A DNA stretch of 64,000 nucleotides, from positions 1 to 64,000 of the forward strand of contig NZ_FOTQ01000007.1 of the NCBI RefSeq assembly GCF_900114635.1. Reading direction: 5' to 3'. The notes beneath the pieces were generated by a model. That model did not search any database, was not told the origin of the DNA, and worked only from the letters and a program-made list of their open reading frames with translations. The stretch comes from Shimia aestuarii (GTDB lineage Bacteria > Pseudomonadota > Alphaproteobacteria > Rhodobacterales > Rhodobacteraceae). The position numbers and the translations under genes are program-made. Positions 34,342-43,137 of the stretch are shown here, piece after piece; within the stretch, counting starts at the first letter, position 1; each line of letters opens with the position of its first letter.

Positions 34342-36324
34342 ATGGCCGATATTTCCCTTATTTTCCCTGATGGTAACAAGCGTTCTTATAGCGCGGGCAT
34401 TACGCCTGCCGAAGTCGCCGCATCGATCTCAAACTCGCTTGGCAAGAAGGCGATCTCAGCCACTGTTGATGGCAAGCACTGGGATCTGCAATGGCCGATC
34501 GACGCCGATGCGACGATCGCGATCAACACGCTCAAGGATAACGATGCCGAAGCGCTCGAACTGATCCGGCATGACTGCGCCCATATCATGGCCCGCGCCG
34601 TGCAGGAGTTGTGGCCCGACGTCAAGGTCACCATCGGCCCCGTGATCGAGAACGGCTGGTATTATGATTTCGACCGCGAAGACCCCTTCACTCCCGAAGA
34701 CCTTGGCGCCATCGAGAAAAAGATGAAAGAGATCATCAACCGCCGCGACCCTGTCACCACCGAGGTGTGGGATCGCGACCGTGCGGTGAAGTTCTACGAA
34801 GCCAACAACGAGCCCTACAAGGTCGAGCTGATCGACGCCATTCCCGGCGACGAGCCGCTGCGCATGTACTGGCACGGCCACTGGCAGGACCTCTGTCGCG
34901 GCCCGCATCTTCAGCACACCGGGCAAGTGCCCGCAGACGCCTTCAAGCTGATGCGCGTTTCGGGCGCCTATTGGCGGGGTGACAGCAAAAACCAGCAGCT
35001 GCAGCGCATCTACGGCGTCGCGTTCAAGAATAAGGAAGACCTCAAAAAGCACCTAACCTTCCTTGAAGAAGCGGAAAAGCGGGACCATCGCAAACTGGGC
35101 CGCGAGATGGAGCTCTTCCACATGCAGGAAGAGGCGCCCGGCCAGGTGTTTTGGCATCCGAATGGCTGGACGATCTACACTACCCTTCAGGATTACATGC
35201 GCCGAAAGCAGCGCGCGGGCGGATACAACGAAATCAACACGCCGCAGGTCGTTGACCGCAAACTGTGGGAGGCGTCGGGCCACTGGGAAAAATACCAGCA
35301 TCACATGTTCATCGTCGAAGTGGACGAGAGCCGAGACGGTGAAAATGACGATGCAAGCGCCAAGAGCCATGAACATACCCGCGTCAACGCATTGAAGCCG
35401 ATGAACTGCCCCTGTCACGTACAGGTGTTCAACCAGGGTTTGAAATCTTACCGCGACCTGCCCCTGCGGCTGGCCGAATTCGGCTCCTGCGCGCGTTACG
35501 AACCTTCTGGGGCGCTGCACGGCATCATGCGGGTGCGCGGCTTTACTCAGGACGACGCTCATATCTTCTGCACCGAAGATCAGATTCAGGACGAATGCGC
35601 CCGATTCATCGACTTCCTCGCCGATATCTATCGCGAACTCGGCTTCCCGGAGTTCGAGATCAAGTTCGCGACGCGTCCCGAAAAACGTGTCGGCACCGAG
35701 GAAAGCTGGGATTATGTCGAAGGCGCGCTCGAGAACGCGATCAAGGCCGTAGGCCGAGACTATACGCTCGAACCGGGCGACGGCGCCTTCTACGGCCCCA
35801 AGCTCGACTTCTACCTAACCGATGCCATCGGCCGGGTCTGGCAATGCGGCACGTTCCAAGTTGACCCCAACCTGCCCGAACGACTGGATGCCAGCTATAT
35901 TGCGGCGGACGGCGACAGGCATCGCCCCTACATGCTGCATCGCGCCTGCCTTGGTAGCTTCGAGCGGTTCGTCGGCATCCTGATTGAGAACTGGGAGGGC
36001 AAACTGCCTTTCTGGCTGGCCCCGCGTCAGGTGGTTGTGGCATCGATCGTATCCGAGGCGGATGACTATGTGCACGAGGTCGTATCCGCGCTCAAGGCGG
36101 CCGGTGTGCGTGCAGAAGCCGATGTCCGCAACGAAAAGATCAACTACAAGGTTCGCGAACACTCTGTTGGCAAGGTTCCGGTGATCCTCGCCATCGGCAA
36201 GAAGGAAGTCGAAGACCGCACGGTGTCGACACGTCGCCTTGGCGAGAAACAAAGCAAGGTCCAGCCGTTGGACGAGATCGTGAGCCAATTGTCACAAGAG
36301 GCGCTTCCGCCTGACTTGGCCTGA
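34342..36324 (+). CDS. thrS: Threonyl-tRNA synthetase
   Basis: Charges tRNA-Thr and edits mischarged Ser-tRNA. The 660-residue protein has the TGS domain (1-60), the editing domain (about 65-225, with [16 protein letters not shown] and [10 protein letters not shown]), the class II catalytic core ([10 protein letters not shown] with the zinc Cys; [29 protein letters not shown]) and the C-terminal anticodon-binding domain. An acidic insertion before the zinc Cys (about residues 328-348, [18 protein letters not shown]) is absent from the E. coli enzyme; I believe it is lineage-typical. The gene ends at a hairpin terminator. Confidence 0.97.
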   Translation: MADISLIFPDGNKRSYSAGITPAEVAASISNSLGKKAISATVDGKHWDLQWPIDADATIAINTLKDNDAEALELIRHDCAHIMARAVQELWPDVKVTIGPVIENGWYYDFDREDPFTPEDLGAIEKKMKEIINRRDPVTTEVWDRDRAVKFYEANNEPYKVELIDAIPGDEPLRMYWHGHWQDLCRGPHLQHTGQVPADAFKLMRVSGAYWRGDSKNQQLQRIYGVAFKNKEDLKKHLTFLEEAEKRDHRKLGREMELFHMQEEAPGQVFWHPNGWTIYTTLQDYMRRKQRAGGYNEINTPQVVDRKLWEASGHWEKYQHHMFIVEVDESRDGENDDASAKSHEHTRVNALKPMNCPCHVQVFNQGLKSYRDLPLRLAEFGSCARYEPSGALHGIMRVRGFTQDDAHIFCTEDQIQDECARFIDFLADIYRELGFPEFEIKFATRPEKRVGTEESWDYVEGALENAIKAVGRDYTLEPGDGAFYGPKLDFYLTDAIGRVWQCGTFQVDPNLPERLDASYIAADGDRHRPYMLHRACLGSFERFVGILIENWEGKLPFWLAPRQVVVASIVSEADDYVHEVVSALKAAGVRAEADVRNEKINYKVREHSVGKVPVILAIGKKEVEDRTVSTRRLGEKQSKVQPLDEIVSQLSQEALPPDLA

Positions 36325-36342
36325 TTTCTTTGCAACAATCTG

Positions 36343-36384
36343 ACAGGCGCGCCGCAACAAAAACGGCGCGCCTGTTTCAGTTTT
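36343..36384 (+). terminator. Probable terminator of thrS
   Basis: A perfect 12-bp stem ACAGGCGCGCCG (36343-36354) / CGGCGCGCCTGT (36364-36375) with an A-rich loop is followed by TT, CAG and TTTT. The T-tract is imperfect but the stem is very strong. Confidence 0.7.
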
Positions 36385-36426
36385 GATGGAAAACCAACCT
36401 TCCAGCGCAGGAATCTTCACGAAACC

Positions 36427-36478
36427 GTCACATCGCCTAACGCGTCTGTGACACACAACCCCGTGATTGGCTTGTGAC
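36427..36478. promoter_or_regulatory. TGTGAC elements upstream of the bufferin cluster
   Basis: GTCACA (36427-36432) and TGTGAC (36447-36452) form an inverted repeat with a 14-bp spacer, and a second direct TGTGAC lies at 36473-36478. They precede the first bufferin precursor ATG by 77-128 bp and are candidate regulator or ECF-sigma promoter elements. Confidence 0.35.
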
Positions 36479-36554
36479 GCTGCGACACGCCTACTCTCAT
36501 CCCATGCCACGGCGAACGTGGCCGAGTTTCCAGAAACCTGAAAGGGAAGAGAAA

Positions 36555-36857
36555 ATGTCAAAAACGATCAAGACTCTCGCCGTAGCTGGCGCCGTTGCCG
36601 CAGCCGTTAGTGCGCATGCCACGACCGCATCGGCTGCTGGCCAGGAGAAATGCTACGGCGTGTCCATGGCAGGTCAGAACGATTGCGCTGCGGGCCCCGG
36701 CACCACTTGCGCCGGCACCTCGACCGTAGATTACCAGGGCAACGCATGGAAACTGGTTGATGCTGGTACCTGTGCTGACATGGAACTGCCCGCCATGGCG
36801 GATGGCTCCATGCGCAAGGGTTCGCTCGAGCCGCTGCAGCGCGACCTTCCGAGCTGA
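36555..36857 (+). CDS. bufA1: Bufferin-type metallophore precursor 1 (DUF2282)
   Basis: A 100-residue exported DUF2282 peptide. The signal peptide spans residues ~1-28 (ending TTASAAG). The mature part has four Cys (33, 44, 52, 73) in the family pattern [21 protein letters not shown] and GTCADM. In characterised bufferins, Cys residues are converted to thiooxazoles by the DUF692 enzyme and bind copper in the periplasm. AAGGGAAG precedes the ATG. It is followed by a near-duplicate precursor and by the maturation genes. Confidence 0.88.
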   Translation: MSKTIKTLAVAGAVAAAVSAHATTASAAGQEKCYGVSMAGQNDCAAGPGTTCAGTSTVDYQGNAWKLVDAGTCADMELPAMADGSMRKGSLEPLQRDLPS

Positions 36858-36865
36858 TCCAATTC

Positions 36866-36888
36866 GGGCTCCGGCACGTCCGGAGTCC
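36866..36888 (+). other. Hairpin between the two bufferin precursor genes
   Basis: GGGCTCCGG (36866-36874) pairs with CCGGAGTCC (36880-36888) with one G-U pair and a 5-nt loop. No T-tract follows. It may stabilise the upstream precursor mRNA, making precursor 1 more abundant than the downstream genes. Confidence 0.45.
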
Positions 36889-36985
36889 GTATCCCCCTCA
36901 ATTGTTCCAATCCGTGATACACTGTCGGCGTCCGGCACCCGGACAGCATAGCATTCCCACGAGACATACGACAAAAGGAACAATC

Positions 36986-37291
36986 ATGCCCTTTAACACA
37001 TCCAAGATTGCATCCCTGACAGGTGCCATGCTGACAGCGCTGGCTGCTCAATCCTCATTCGTCGAGGCCGCATCCAAGGAAAAGTGCTTTGGTGTTGCAA
37101 TTGCCGGTCAAAATGGCTGTGCAGCAGGCCCCGGTACGACCTGCGCCGGAACTTCGACCGTCGATTACCAGGGAAACGCCTGGTCACTCGTCGACAAGGG
37201 CACCTGCCTTGAAATCGATCTGCCCGACATGGCCGACGGAACACCGCGCCAACCTTCGCTCGAGGCGTTGGAACGAGATTTGCCTTCGTAA
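36986..37291 (+). CDS. Bufferin-type metallophore precursor 2 (DUF2282)
   Basis: A 101-residue paralogue of the previous gene. The core is nearly identical ([22 protein letters not shown] in both), with Cys at 34, 45, 53 and 74, but the signal peptide and the C-terminal third have diverged. An AAAAGGAAC ribosome site precedes the ATG at 36986. It begins 128 bp after precursor 1 and lies 20 bp before the MNIO gene, so it is the precursor most tightly linked to the maturase. Confidence 0.87.
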   Translation: MPFNTSKIASLTGAMLTALAAQSSFVEAASKEKCFGVAIAGQNGCAAGPGTTCAGTSTVDYQGNAWSLVDKGTCLEIDLPDMADGTPRQPSLEALERDLPS

Positions 37292-37311
37292 GCAGAACCC
37301 GGAGACACTCG

Positions 37312-38169
37312 ATGTTTGATACCCGCCCCCGCTCAACGCCTTTGCCCGACGCGCCCGGAGTCGGCTACAAGCCACAACATTACACGGCTTTGCTCGAAGA
37401 GCCCGGCGTTGTCTCCTGGCTGGAAGTGCATGCCGAAAACTACATGGGTGACGGCGGACGCCCTTTGGCGCAATTGCGGCACCTGTCAGAGCGATTTGCC
37501 ATTTCAGTGCACGGTGTCGGCCTGTCCATTGGCGGCGAAGCTCCGCTTGATCGCGATCATCTGGCGCGATTGAAGAACCTGAATAACTGGCTTCAACCGA
37601 CTGTTTTTTCAGAACATCTCGCCTGGTCCACCCACGAAGGCGCGTTTCTCAACGATCTACTTCCGCTGCCCTATACCCAAAGCACACTTGAACGTGTTTG
37701 CCGACATATCGACCATTTGCAGGACACGATCGGGCGGCAGATGATGCTGGAGAACCCCTCCAGTTACCTCGCCTTCGCCGAAAGCACATGGTCCGAGCCA
37801 GATTTCCTGCGCGAAGTATCAAATCGCACCGGATGCGGCCTTTTGCTGGACGTCAACAATGTGTTCGTTTCCGCAACAAACCTAGACTATGATCCCCGCG
37901 CCTACATTGACGCCTTTCCTATTGATAAAGTTGGAGAAATCCACTTGGGCGGCCATGATGAAGATGCGGATGAGCACGGCCATGTGCTGCTTATCGACAG
38001 CCATGGCAAACCGGTTGTCGATCCCGTCTGGGCGTTGCTGGACCACGTACTTTCAGCATCCGGCCCGCGCCCGATCCTGATCGAATGGGACAATGACGTG
38101 CCCGAATGGCCAGAGCTTCATGCCGAAGCCCACCGCGCATCACAAGCGTTGGCGAAGGTCCCGGCATGA
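37312..38169 (+). CDS. bufB: MNIO-family (DUF692) maturation enzyme of the bufferin
   Basis: A 285-residue TIM-barrel protein of the multinuclear non-haem iron oxidase family. Iron-ligand regions typical of DUF692 are visible: EVHAENYMG, ISVHGVGLSIGG, SEHLAWS, MLENPSSYL, LLLDVNNVFVSATN, IHLGGHDED and IEWDND. The predicted role is oxidative conversion of precursor Cys to thiooxazole in the cytoplasm before export. It overlaps the next gene by ATGA. Confidence 0.9.
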   Translation: MFDTRPRSTPLPDAPGVGYKPQHYTALLEEPGVVSWLEVHAENYMGDGGRPLAQLRHLSERFAISVHGVGLSIGGEAPLDRDHLARLKNLNNWLQPTVFSEHLAWSTHEGAFLNDLLPLPYTQSTLERVCRHIDHLQDTIGRQMMLENPSSYLAFAESTWSEPDFLREVSNRTGCGLLLDVNNVFVSATNLDYDPRAYIDAFPIDKVGEIHLGGHDEDADEHGHVLLIDSHGKPVVDPVWALLDHVLSASGPRPILIEWDNDVPEWPELHAEAHRASQALAKVPA

Positions 38170-38918
38170 CGGTTTCCCAAACAATTTTTCGCGCGGCGCT
38201 ACTCGATCCGGATAAAGATCGCCCCAACGGTCTAGAAGATGCGAAGGGTCGCCTGGCGCGGAAACGCTTTGACGTCTACCGCAACAATGTGGCGGTTTCC
38301 CTCACCGAAGCGCTTGAAACCGGCTTTCCCGCAATTACCAAACTTCTTGGTGAAGAGAACTTCAAAGCCATTTCCGGCGTGTTTCTTCGACAGCACCCGC
38401 CGAGCTCTCCACTGATGATGCACTATGGCCAAGAGTTCCCATCCTTCTTGGTTGAATTCGAACCGCTTGCACATCTCGGATACCTCGGCGATGTCGCGGC
38501 GTTGGAACTGGCCCTGCGACGCGCCTACCACGCTGCCGACGCAGCGCCAATTGACCCAGCAACGCTTGCTGCAATCACTCCCCTTGAGCTAAGCGACGTC
38601 TCTTTTTCCTTTGCGCCTGCGGTCGCAATAGTGACGTCCGATTGGCCGATTTACGGCATCTGGGCTTTCAACATGCGCAATGGCCCCAAACCCACCGCAA
38701 AACCTGAAAGCATCTTGGTCCTGCGGCCCGCCTTCGACCCCGAACCGCATCTACTTACCCCAGCGGAAGCCTCTTGCATGAGGTCCTTGCTTGGAGGGGC
38801 TACACTTGGCGATGCGGCAGAACAGGCGGCTCTTGTGGATACCGGGTTCAATCTTGGTCCGCTGCTCACTCAGCTCCTGACCGGAAACGCGATCACCAAA
38901 ATAACAACAAAAAACTGA
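38166..38918 (+). CDS. bufC: BufC/HvfC-type (DUF2063) partner of the MNIO enzyme
   Basis: A 250-residue protein with the N-terminal DUF2063 domain: RKRFDVYRNNVAVSLTEALETGFPAITKLLGEENFKAISGVFLRQHPP, then PLMMHYGQEFPSFL. The C-terminal half is a distinct alpha/beta domain. In the family it forms a complex with the DUF692 enzyme and helps recognise the precursor. The ATG at 38166 overlaps the bufB stop by ATGA, and the upstream in-frame extension to 38106 is not needed. Confidence 0.88.
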   Translation: MTVSQTIFRAALLDPDKDRPNGLEDAKGRLARKRFDVYRNNVAVSLTEALETGFPAITKLLGEENFKAISGVFLRQHPPSSPLMMHYGQEFPSFLVEFEPLAHLGYLGDVAALELALRRAYHAADAAPIDPATLAAITPLELSDVSFSFAPAVAIVTSDWPIYGIWAFNMRNGPKPTAKPESILVLRPAFDPEPHLLTPAEASCMRSLLGGATLGDAAEQAALVDTGFNLGPLLTQLLTGNAITKITTKN

Positions 38919-38928
38919 CGGAAGAGAC

Positions 38929-39477
38929 ATGAAAACACTTTTTGCCCTATATGACGGCCTTTCCGGCCGATTGGATCGGCTCGACTGGCTTCTTCCAACG
39001 GTCGCCCGCTTTCTCTTTGCAGCCGTCCTCGCCGGGTACTTCTGGAAATCGGGACTGACCAAACTGGGCGACGGCTTCTTAGGGGTGTTCACCCCAAGCA
39101 TGGGCGCCTATGCACAGATCTTCCCGAAGGCGTTCGAGGCCGTTGGATACGATTCGAGCCAGCTGGGCGTGTTTCACTGGGTGGTTGTGGTCAGTGGCAC
39201 TCTGGCAGAGTTCATTCTCCCTGCCCTTATCATCATCGGCCTCCTTGCCCGCATCGCTGCATTAGGAATGATCGGCTTCGTCACTGTGCAATCCCTGACG
39301 GATCTCTATGGCCATCACCTAATCAACGATCCCAAGTCAGTTGGCGCATGGTTTGACCGGTTTCCGGACGGCCTGATCCTCGATCAGCGCGGGCTCTGGA
39401 TGTTCCTGTTTCTCGTCATCCTGATCAAGGGCGCAGGACCCTTGTCATTGGATCGCATCCTGAAACGCGGGCTTTAA
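38929..39477 (+). CDS. DoxX-like membrane protein of the bufferin cluster
   Basis: A 182-residue membrane protein with four hydrophobic segments and the DoxX-type features RFLFAAVLAGYFWKSGLTKLGDG and LPALIIIGLLARIAALGMIGFV. DoxX-like genes are frequent last members of DUF2282/DUF692/DUF2063 operons, where the role is undefined. A GGAAGAG ribosome site lies 10 bp after bufC. It converges with the next minus-strand gene 3 bp away. Confidence 0.83.
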   Translation: MKTLFALYDGLSGRLDRLDWLLPTVARFLFAAVLAGYFWKSGLTKLGDGFLGVFTPSMGAYAQIFPKAFEAVGYDSSQLGVFHWVVVVSGTLAEFILPALIIIGLLARIAALGMIGFVTVQSLTDLYGHHLINDPKSVGAWFDRFPDGLILDQRGLWMFLFLVILIKGAGPLSLDRILKRGL

Positions 39478-39479
39478 CC

Positions 39480-39848
39480 TCAGAAATGCGCCTGTTCCTC
39501 GTCGGGCTTGCCGGCGGCAATCGCCAGGATGCCGCCCAAAGCTGCAAAACTAATCGGGAACATCGTGAAGACGTTGAAACCGAATGCCGCGTACATTCCC
39601 GCTGCCGAAGCCAAAAGCAGAATGCCCCCCCAAAGCGCTCGCGCACGGGCCATTGCTCCACCCGCGATCGCAAGCATTGGTGCAATAAGCGCGCTGGCCC
39701 GCACGAGTTGAACATTGTCCACCTGTTCCGCAAGATCCGGCAATTCACCGTACCGTTCGATGACCTCGGTATATCCCCAACCGAAAAAGCCAACGATCAT
39801 CCCGATTACACCCGCAATAATCCCAAGGGTCAGTGCCGCGTTGCGCAT
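39480..39848 (-). CDS. Four-helix membrane protein of unknown function
   Basis: A 122-residue protein with four hydrophobic helices (about 5-25, 47-65, 70-87 and 92-110) and a short polar tail (KPDEEQAHF). The periplasmic loop between the first two helices contains YTEVIERYGELPDLAEQVDNVQ. GGAG precedes the ATG. It may be cotranscribed with the ArsC-like gene upstream. I do not recognise the family. Confidence 0.6.
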   Translation of the reverse strand: MRNAALTLGIIAGVIGMIVGFFGWGYTEVIERYGELPDLAEQVDNVQLVRASALIAPMLAIAGGAMARARALWGGILLLASAAGMYAAFGFNVFTMFPISFAALGGILAIAAGKPDEEQAHF

Positions 39849-39894
39849 AACATTCTCCAGTGCGTCCGCTTGTCAGATAGTCAGCCCCGTTGAC

Positions 39895-40206
39895 TTAACC
39901 AAGGGCTGCCTGCACTTCAGCAGTCCACCCCAGAGACAATTTCCCGTCATATTCAATCAAAGGTCGTTTCATGAGGGCCGGATGTTCCTTTAGCAACGTG
40001 ACAGGTGCTTTCTTGCGCTCATCTTCGGACAGACCACGCCATGTTGTCGACCGAGTATTAATCAAAGCGGCGCCAAATTCGGCAAGCGCTCTTTCAAGAA
40101 CATCATTCGGAACACCATCTGTCCGAACGTCTACAAAATCAACATTAGGAAGCTTTTTCCGTGCCTTACGGCACGTATCGCAGGTTTTCAGACCGAACAG
40201 GCGCAT
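39895..40206 (-). CDS. ArsC/Spx-family reductase-like protein
   Basis: A 103-residue thioredoxin-fold protein of the ArsC/YffB group. The redox motif CDTC (Cys9, Cys12) is followed by RKARKKLPNVDFVDVR; the C-terminal part has LINTRSTTWRGLSEDERKKA and HPALMKRPLIEYDGKLSLGW, where the Arg of RPL is the family signature. No ars genes are nearby, so arsenate reduction is not implied. The start at 40206 has GGAGG 6 nt upstream. Confidence 0.85.
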   Translation of the reverse strand: MRLFGLKTCDTCRKARKKLPNVDFVDVRTDGVPNDVLERALAEFGAALINTRSTTWRGLSEDERKKAPVTLLKEHPALMKRPLIEYDGKLSLGWTAEVQAALG

Positions 40207-40419
40207 GTCATCCTCCAAGTGATCGATGCCCTGCATAGCGCATCCAATTTCCATTTTCACGCGGGTTTTGCTTGATTTTTGCCAAACACCTGCAATCCTG
40301 CCCGCAGTACATTTGGCATTCGACGTCCGCAGGGCAAAAGTTATTTCATTCGGGTGTTGGTCAGGTGTGCGCTCCGCGCAGGCGCACGGAGAGACTTGAA
40401 AGAAAAGAAGGAGAACGGT

Positions 40420-40626
40420 ATGCCACGCGGTACCGTAAAGTGGTTTAACTCAACTAAGGGCTACGGATTTATTGAGCCTGAAGACGGCGGCAAGGACGTT
40501 TTTGTACATATTTCGGCAGTCGAGCGTTCTGGCCTCAAAGGGCTGACAGACAACCAGAAAGTCGAATTCGAGATGGCGCAAGGGCGCGACGGGCGCGATA
40601 TGGCCGGCGAAATCAAGCTACTGTAA
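40420..40626 (+). CDS. cspA: Cold-shock-domain protein
   Basis: A 68-residue single cold-shock domain that binds single-stranded RNA or DNA. RNP1 (KGYGFIEPE) and RNP2 (VFVHIS) are both intact in [17 protein letters not shown] and [20 protein letters not shown] lies 6 nt before the ATG. The leader upstream contains a small hairpin (GTGCGC 40367-40372 / GCGCAC 40382-40387) that could be part of a structured 5' UTR. Confidence 0.93.
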   Translation: MPRGTVKWFNSTKGYGFIEPEDGGKDVFVHISAVERSGLKGLTDNQKVEFEMAQGRDGRDMAGEIKLL

Positions 40627-40675
40627 TTTGGTTCGGGGCATGCACTGTTGCGCGGTGCCCCGACCACATTACCAA

Positions 40676-40972
40676 TCAAGAACAGCCCTTCACACCTTCG
40701 GGACAACTCGATGAATGGCTGTGGCGCACGCCCCCCGCGCGATTGTAATAGGCCTCACCGGTATTGGGGGTACCGCAGCAGATCACTCCACCCATGGTGA
40801 TGGGTTGTAACCCGCTTGGGCAGTAGTTCGCCTTGCTGGGATAAGGATGAATGAGCATGCCCTCGGGTTGATTGACGGGCCCGATTTTGGGCGCATTGCT
40901 GCTCCAGGTTTGCGCCGTTGCCGGCGCCGCGGCTAGCGCGAGTGCCGCGGCCAGGCTGTAAATTCTTTTCAT
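40676..40972 (-). CDS. Small exported Cys-containing protein
   Basis: A 98-residue protein with a signal peptide (MKRIYSLAAALALAAAPATA). The mature part contains GPVNQPEGMLIHPYPSKANYCPSGLQPI, GGVICCGTPN and a His/Ser/Cys-rich end (RHSHSSSCPEGVKGC), five Cys in all. I recall similar proteins only from Rhodobacteraceae, without known function. Periplasmic disulfides or metal binding are possible. Confidence 0.6.
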   Translation of the reverse strand: MKRIYSLAAALALAAAPATAQTWSSNAPKIGPVNQPEGMLIHPYPSKANYCPSGLQPITMGGVICCGTPNTGEAYYNRAGGVRHSHSSSCPEGVKGCS

Positions 40973-41086
40973 GAGACAATCGCTCCGGTTGCTGCAACAA
41001 ACTGGTTAACGAAACCAGCCTAAAGTGGCGCGCGGGAAACTGTCAATTTCCCACACGGAAACAATGTGTTTCAGCAATGGCTCCGA

Positions 41087-41995
41087 TCATGTGCTCAACA
41101 TATCCTGAAACTCGCGCCATTCACGCGCGCTCAAACCGCTGTTTTCCTGTTCAACCGTTTCCCCTTTCAGCATCCGACGCAGGCAATCCATCATCTGTGC
41201 GGACATGGTCACGGCGCCCATTCGATAATCCTCGAAAGCCCGGTAAGCCGCGGGTACCCAGTCTGCTACCACGTTGCAGATCGCGTCGGCATAGACGCGG
41301 ATTTCATATTGGGCATGGGCATCGGCACGTAGCCTCAAGAAATGTAGCAGGTTGTGCAAGTCCACTTTCCAGTACCACTGGGTATAGATATTGGCAGGCA
41401 GGTTCATCCGGGCAAGTTCACGCGCCAATCCGGCTTGTCCGTCATCACTTATCATAGCCTCGTAATTGTCGTAACACCGCGCACTGTCCGCCTTGAGGAT
41501 TTCCAACACGCGCTTGGCCTCGTCACCCTGCAGCACATCGCCCCGACCCTGATTGTTCACCACCGACTGAGCGTTGATATGCTCGGGCGCGGGAATGTAA
41601 AATTCGCGGTCCAAAATCGAATACCGCGCAGAGTACTCGTTCACATTGGCTGTCCGATGCCGAATCCACTGGCGCGCCACAAACACCGGCAGTTTCACGT
41701 GCAGCTTGATCTCGCACATTTCAAACGGCGTCGAGTGCCAATGCCGCATGAGATAACGGATCAACCCTTCATCATTCTGGACACTTTTCGTCCCCTTGCC
41801 ATAGCTCACACGGGCCGCCTGACAGATGGCCGCGTCGTCGCCCATGTAGTCGATCACTCGCACAAAACCGTGATCCAAAACCGGAATGGCCGAATAGAGA
41901 TGTTTCTCCATTCCATCGCTGACAGTGCGCAACGTCTGGTTCGGATTGGCTCGAAGCGCGTCGATTTCGGCCTTTTGTTCGGATGTCAGCGACAT
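41087..41995 (-). CDS. thyX: FAD-dependent thymidylate synthase
   Basis: Makes dTMP from dUMP using methylene-THF and reduced FAD. The 302-residue protein carries the ThyX motif [13 protein letters not shown], preceded by [25 protein letters not shown] and followed by [15 protein letters not shown], where the dUMP-activating Arg lies. The ATG at 41995 has AAGGGAA 8 nt upstream; the frame opens further upstream at 42094 without support. Confidence 0.95.
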   Translation of the reverse strand: MSLTSEQKAEIDALRANPNQTLRTVSDGMEKHLYSAIPVLDHGFVRVIDYMGDDAAICQAARVSYGKGTKSVQNDEGLIRYLMRHWHSTPFEMCEIKLHVKLPVFVARQWIRHRTANVNEYSARYSILDREFYIPAPEHINAQSVVNNQGRGDVLQGDEAKRVLEILKADSARCYDNYEAMISDDGQAGLARELARMNLPANIYTQWYWKVDLHNLLHFLRLRADAHAQYEIRVYADAICNVVADWVPAAYRAFEDYRMGAVTMSAQMMDCLRRMLKGETVEQENSGLSAREWREFQDMLST

Positions 41996-42198
41996 GTGGG
42001 CGATTCCCTTGCGTGTTACGTCTTGCGTTGCGCCACTATATATTGAGGCACCACAGCTTGGAAACACAGGATTGAGGCGACATCGCCGCAACAATGATCG
42101 GGCCCCTGAAGACGCAACGTTGACTTTTTGCCGTGTCTCGTAGACGATTTCCCTAACGACCCGGATAACCGGGCGATAGCAGTAACTGAGGCAGTGAT

Positions 42199-43137
42199 AT
42201 GATCCGCTCGTTTTTCCTGATGGCCGCCCTGGCCACCGTCGCGGCGTGCGGCGGCGGCGATCCTTTCAACCCGGTTGATGAAACCACCGAGGACCCGGTC
42301 ACCGAACCAACTCCGGAACCCACTGAAGACACGCTGACGGTACCAGAGTCTTTGGCGGGCAACCTCAAATCGATCGCCTATGATGCAACAAACAAAACGG
42401 TGACAGCCCAGATTTACGCTCTGGACTCGACGCCCGTTGATGTCATCTACACACGAGATGCCACGCGCGACTTGAACGGGTATGAAGCCTATACCGTTCA
42501 AGAGGACTCGCTCGACCGCTTCTTCGTGGCCATGGTCGGACAAAGCACCGATGGCTCCGTGCAAGCCGGGCTCGTCGGGGATGGCGGGCAATTCAACCGC
42601 GTTCTGCAAGGCGCCTATTACACACGCGAAGGCGATTTTACACCACCGGAGATCGGTACAGGCCCGGGCGCCGGACAGGTTTCCTATGCGGGCAACTATG
42701 TTGGGATCACGAATATCGCCCGACCGATTGGCCCAGGTAGCGTCGATCCGTCGCTGCTTCCCGGAGATCCTGTGATGATCACCGGCCAGATCTTCCTCAA
42801 CGCAAACTTCTCTGACATGGCAGTTAACGGCGGGATTTTTGATCGTCAGGTGCTTTTGTCGACACCCACTGATCTTCCCGATTTGGCGCTGATCATTACC
42901 GATATCGGCACGGATGGCAGCTTCTTGGGCGAGGTCGAGTTCACCGGTGAAGTTGGACGAAAAATCGGAGATTATGGCGGCGTTTTCGGTGGCACCAATG
43001 CCTCATCCGTTGGCGGCGCGATCAACATGGAAGAATTCATAGACGCTCTGGACGATGAACTGGAACGTGGATTCTTTGTCCTGTCGCAATGCAACACGCC
43101 CGGAGAAGCGAGCATCTGTACGAATGTGGCGGACTAA
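42199..43137 (+). CDS. Surface-lipoprotein candidate, cargo of the adjacent Slam-like translocon
   Basis: A 312-residue lipoprotein. The lipobox is VAAC with Cys17 ([17 protein letters not shown]), followed by a Gly then Asp/Glu/Thr/Pro-rich linker (about residues 21-50). The C-terminal half (about 145-305) looks like a small beta-barrel that ends [30 protein letters not shown]. The G-x-F-x-G-x-x-A-x-x-x-G-G pattern resembles the closing strands of TbpB/factor-H-binding-type surface lipoproteins. The next gene, a DUF560-type outer-membrane protein, overlaps it by 14 bp. GAGG lies 7 nt before the ATG. Confidence 0.75.
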   Translation: MIRSFFLMAALATVAACGGGDPFNPVDETTEDPVTEPTPEPTEDTLTVPESLAGNLKSIAYDATNKTVTAQIYALDSTPVDVIYTRDATRDLNGYEAYTVQEDSLDRFFVAMVGQSTDGSVQAGLVGDGGQFNRVLQGAYYTREGDFTPPEIGTGPGAGQVSYAGNYVGITNIARPIGPGSVDPSLLPGDPVMITGQIFLNANFSDMAVNGGIFDRQVLLSTPTDLPDLALIITDIGTDGSFLGEVEFTGEVGRKIGDYGGVFGGTNASSVGGAINMEEFIDALDDELERGFFVLSQCNTPGEASICTNVAD

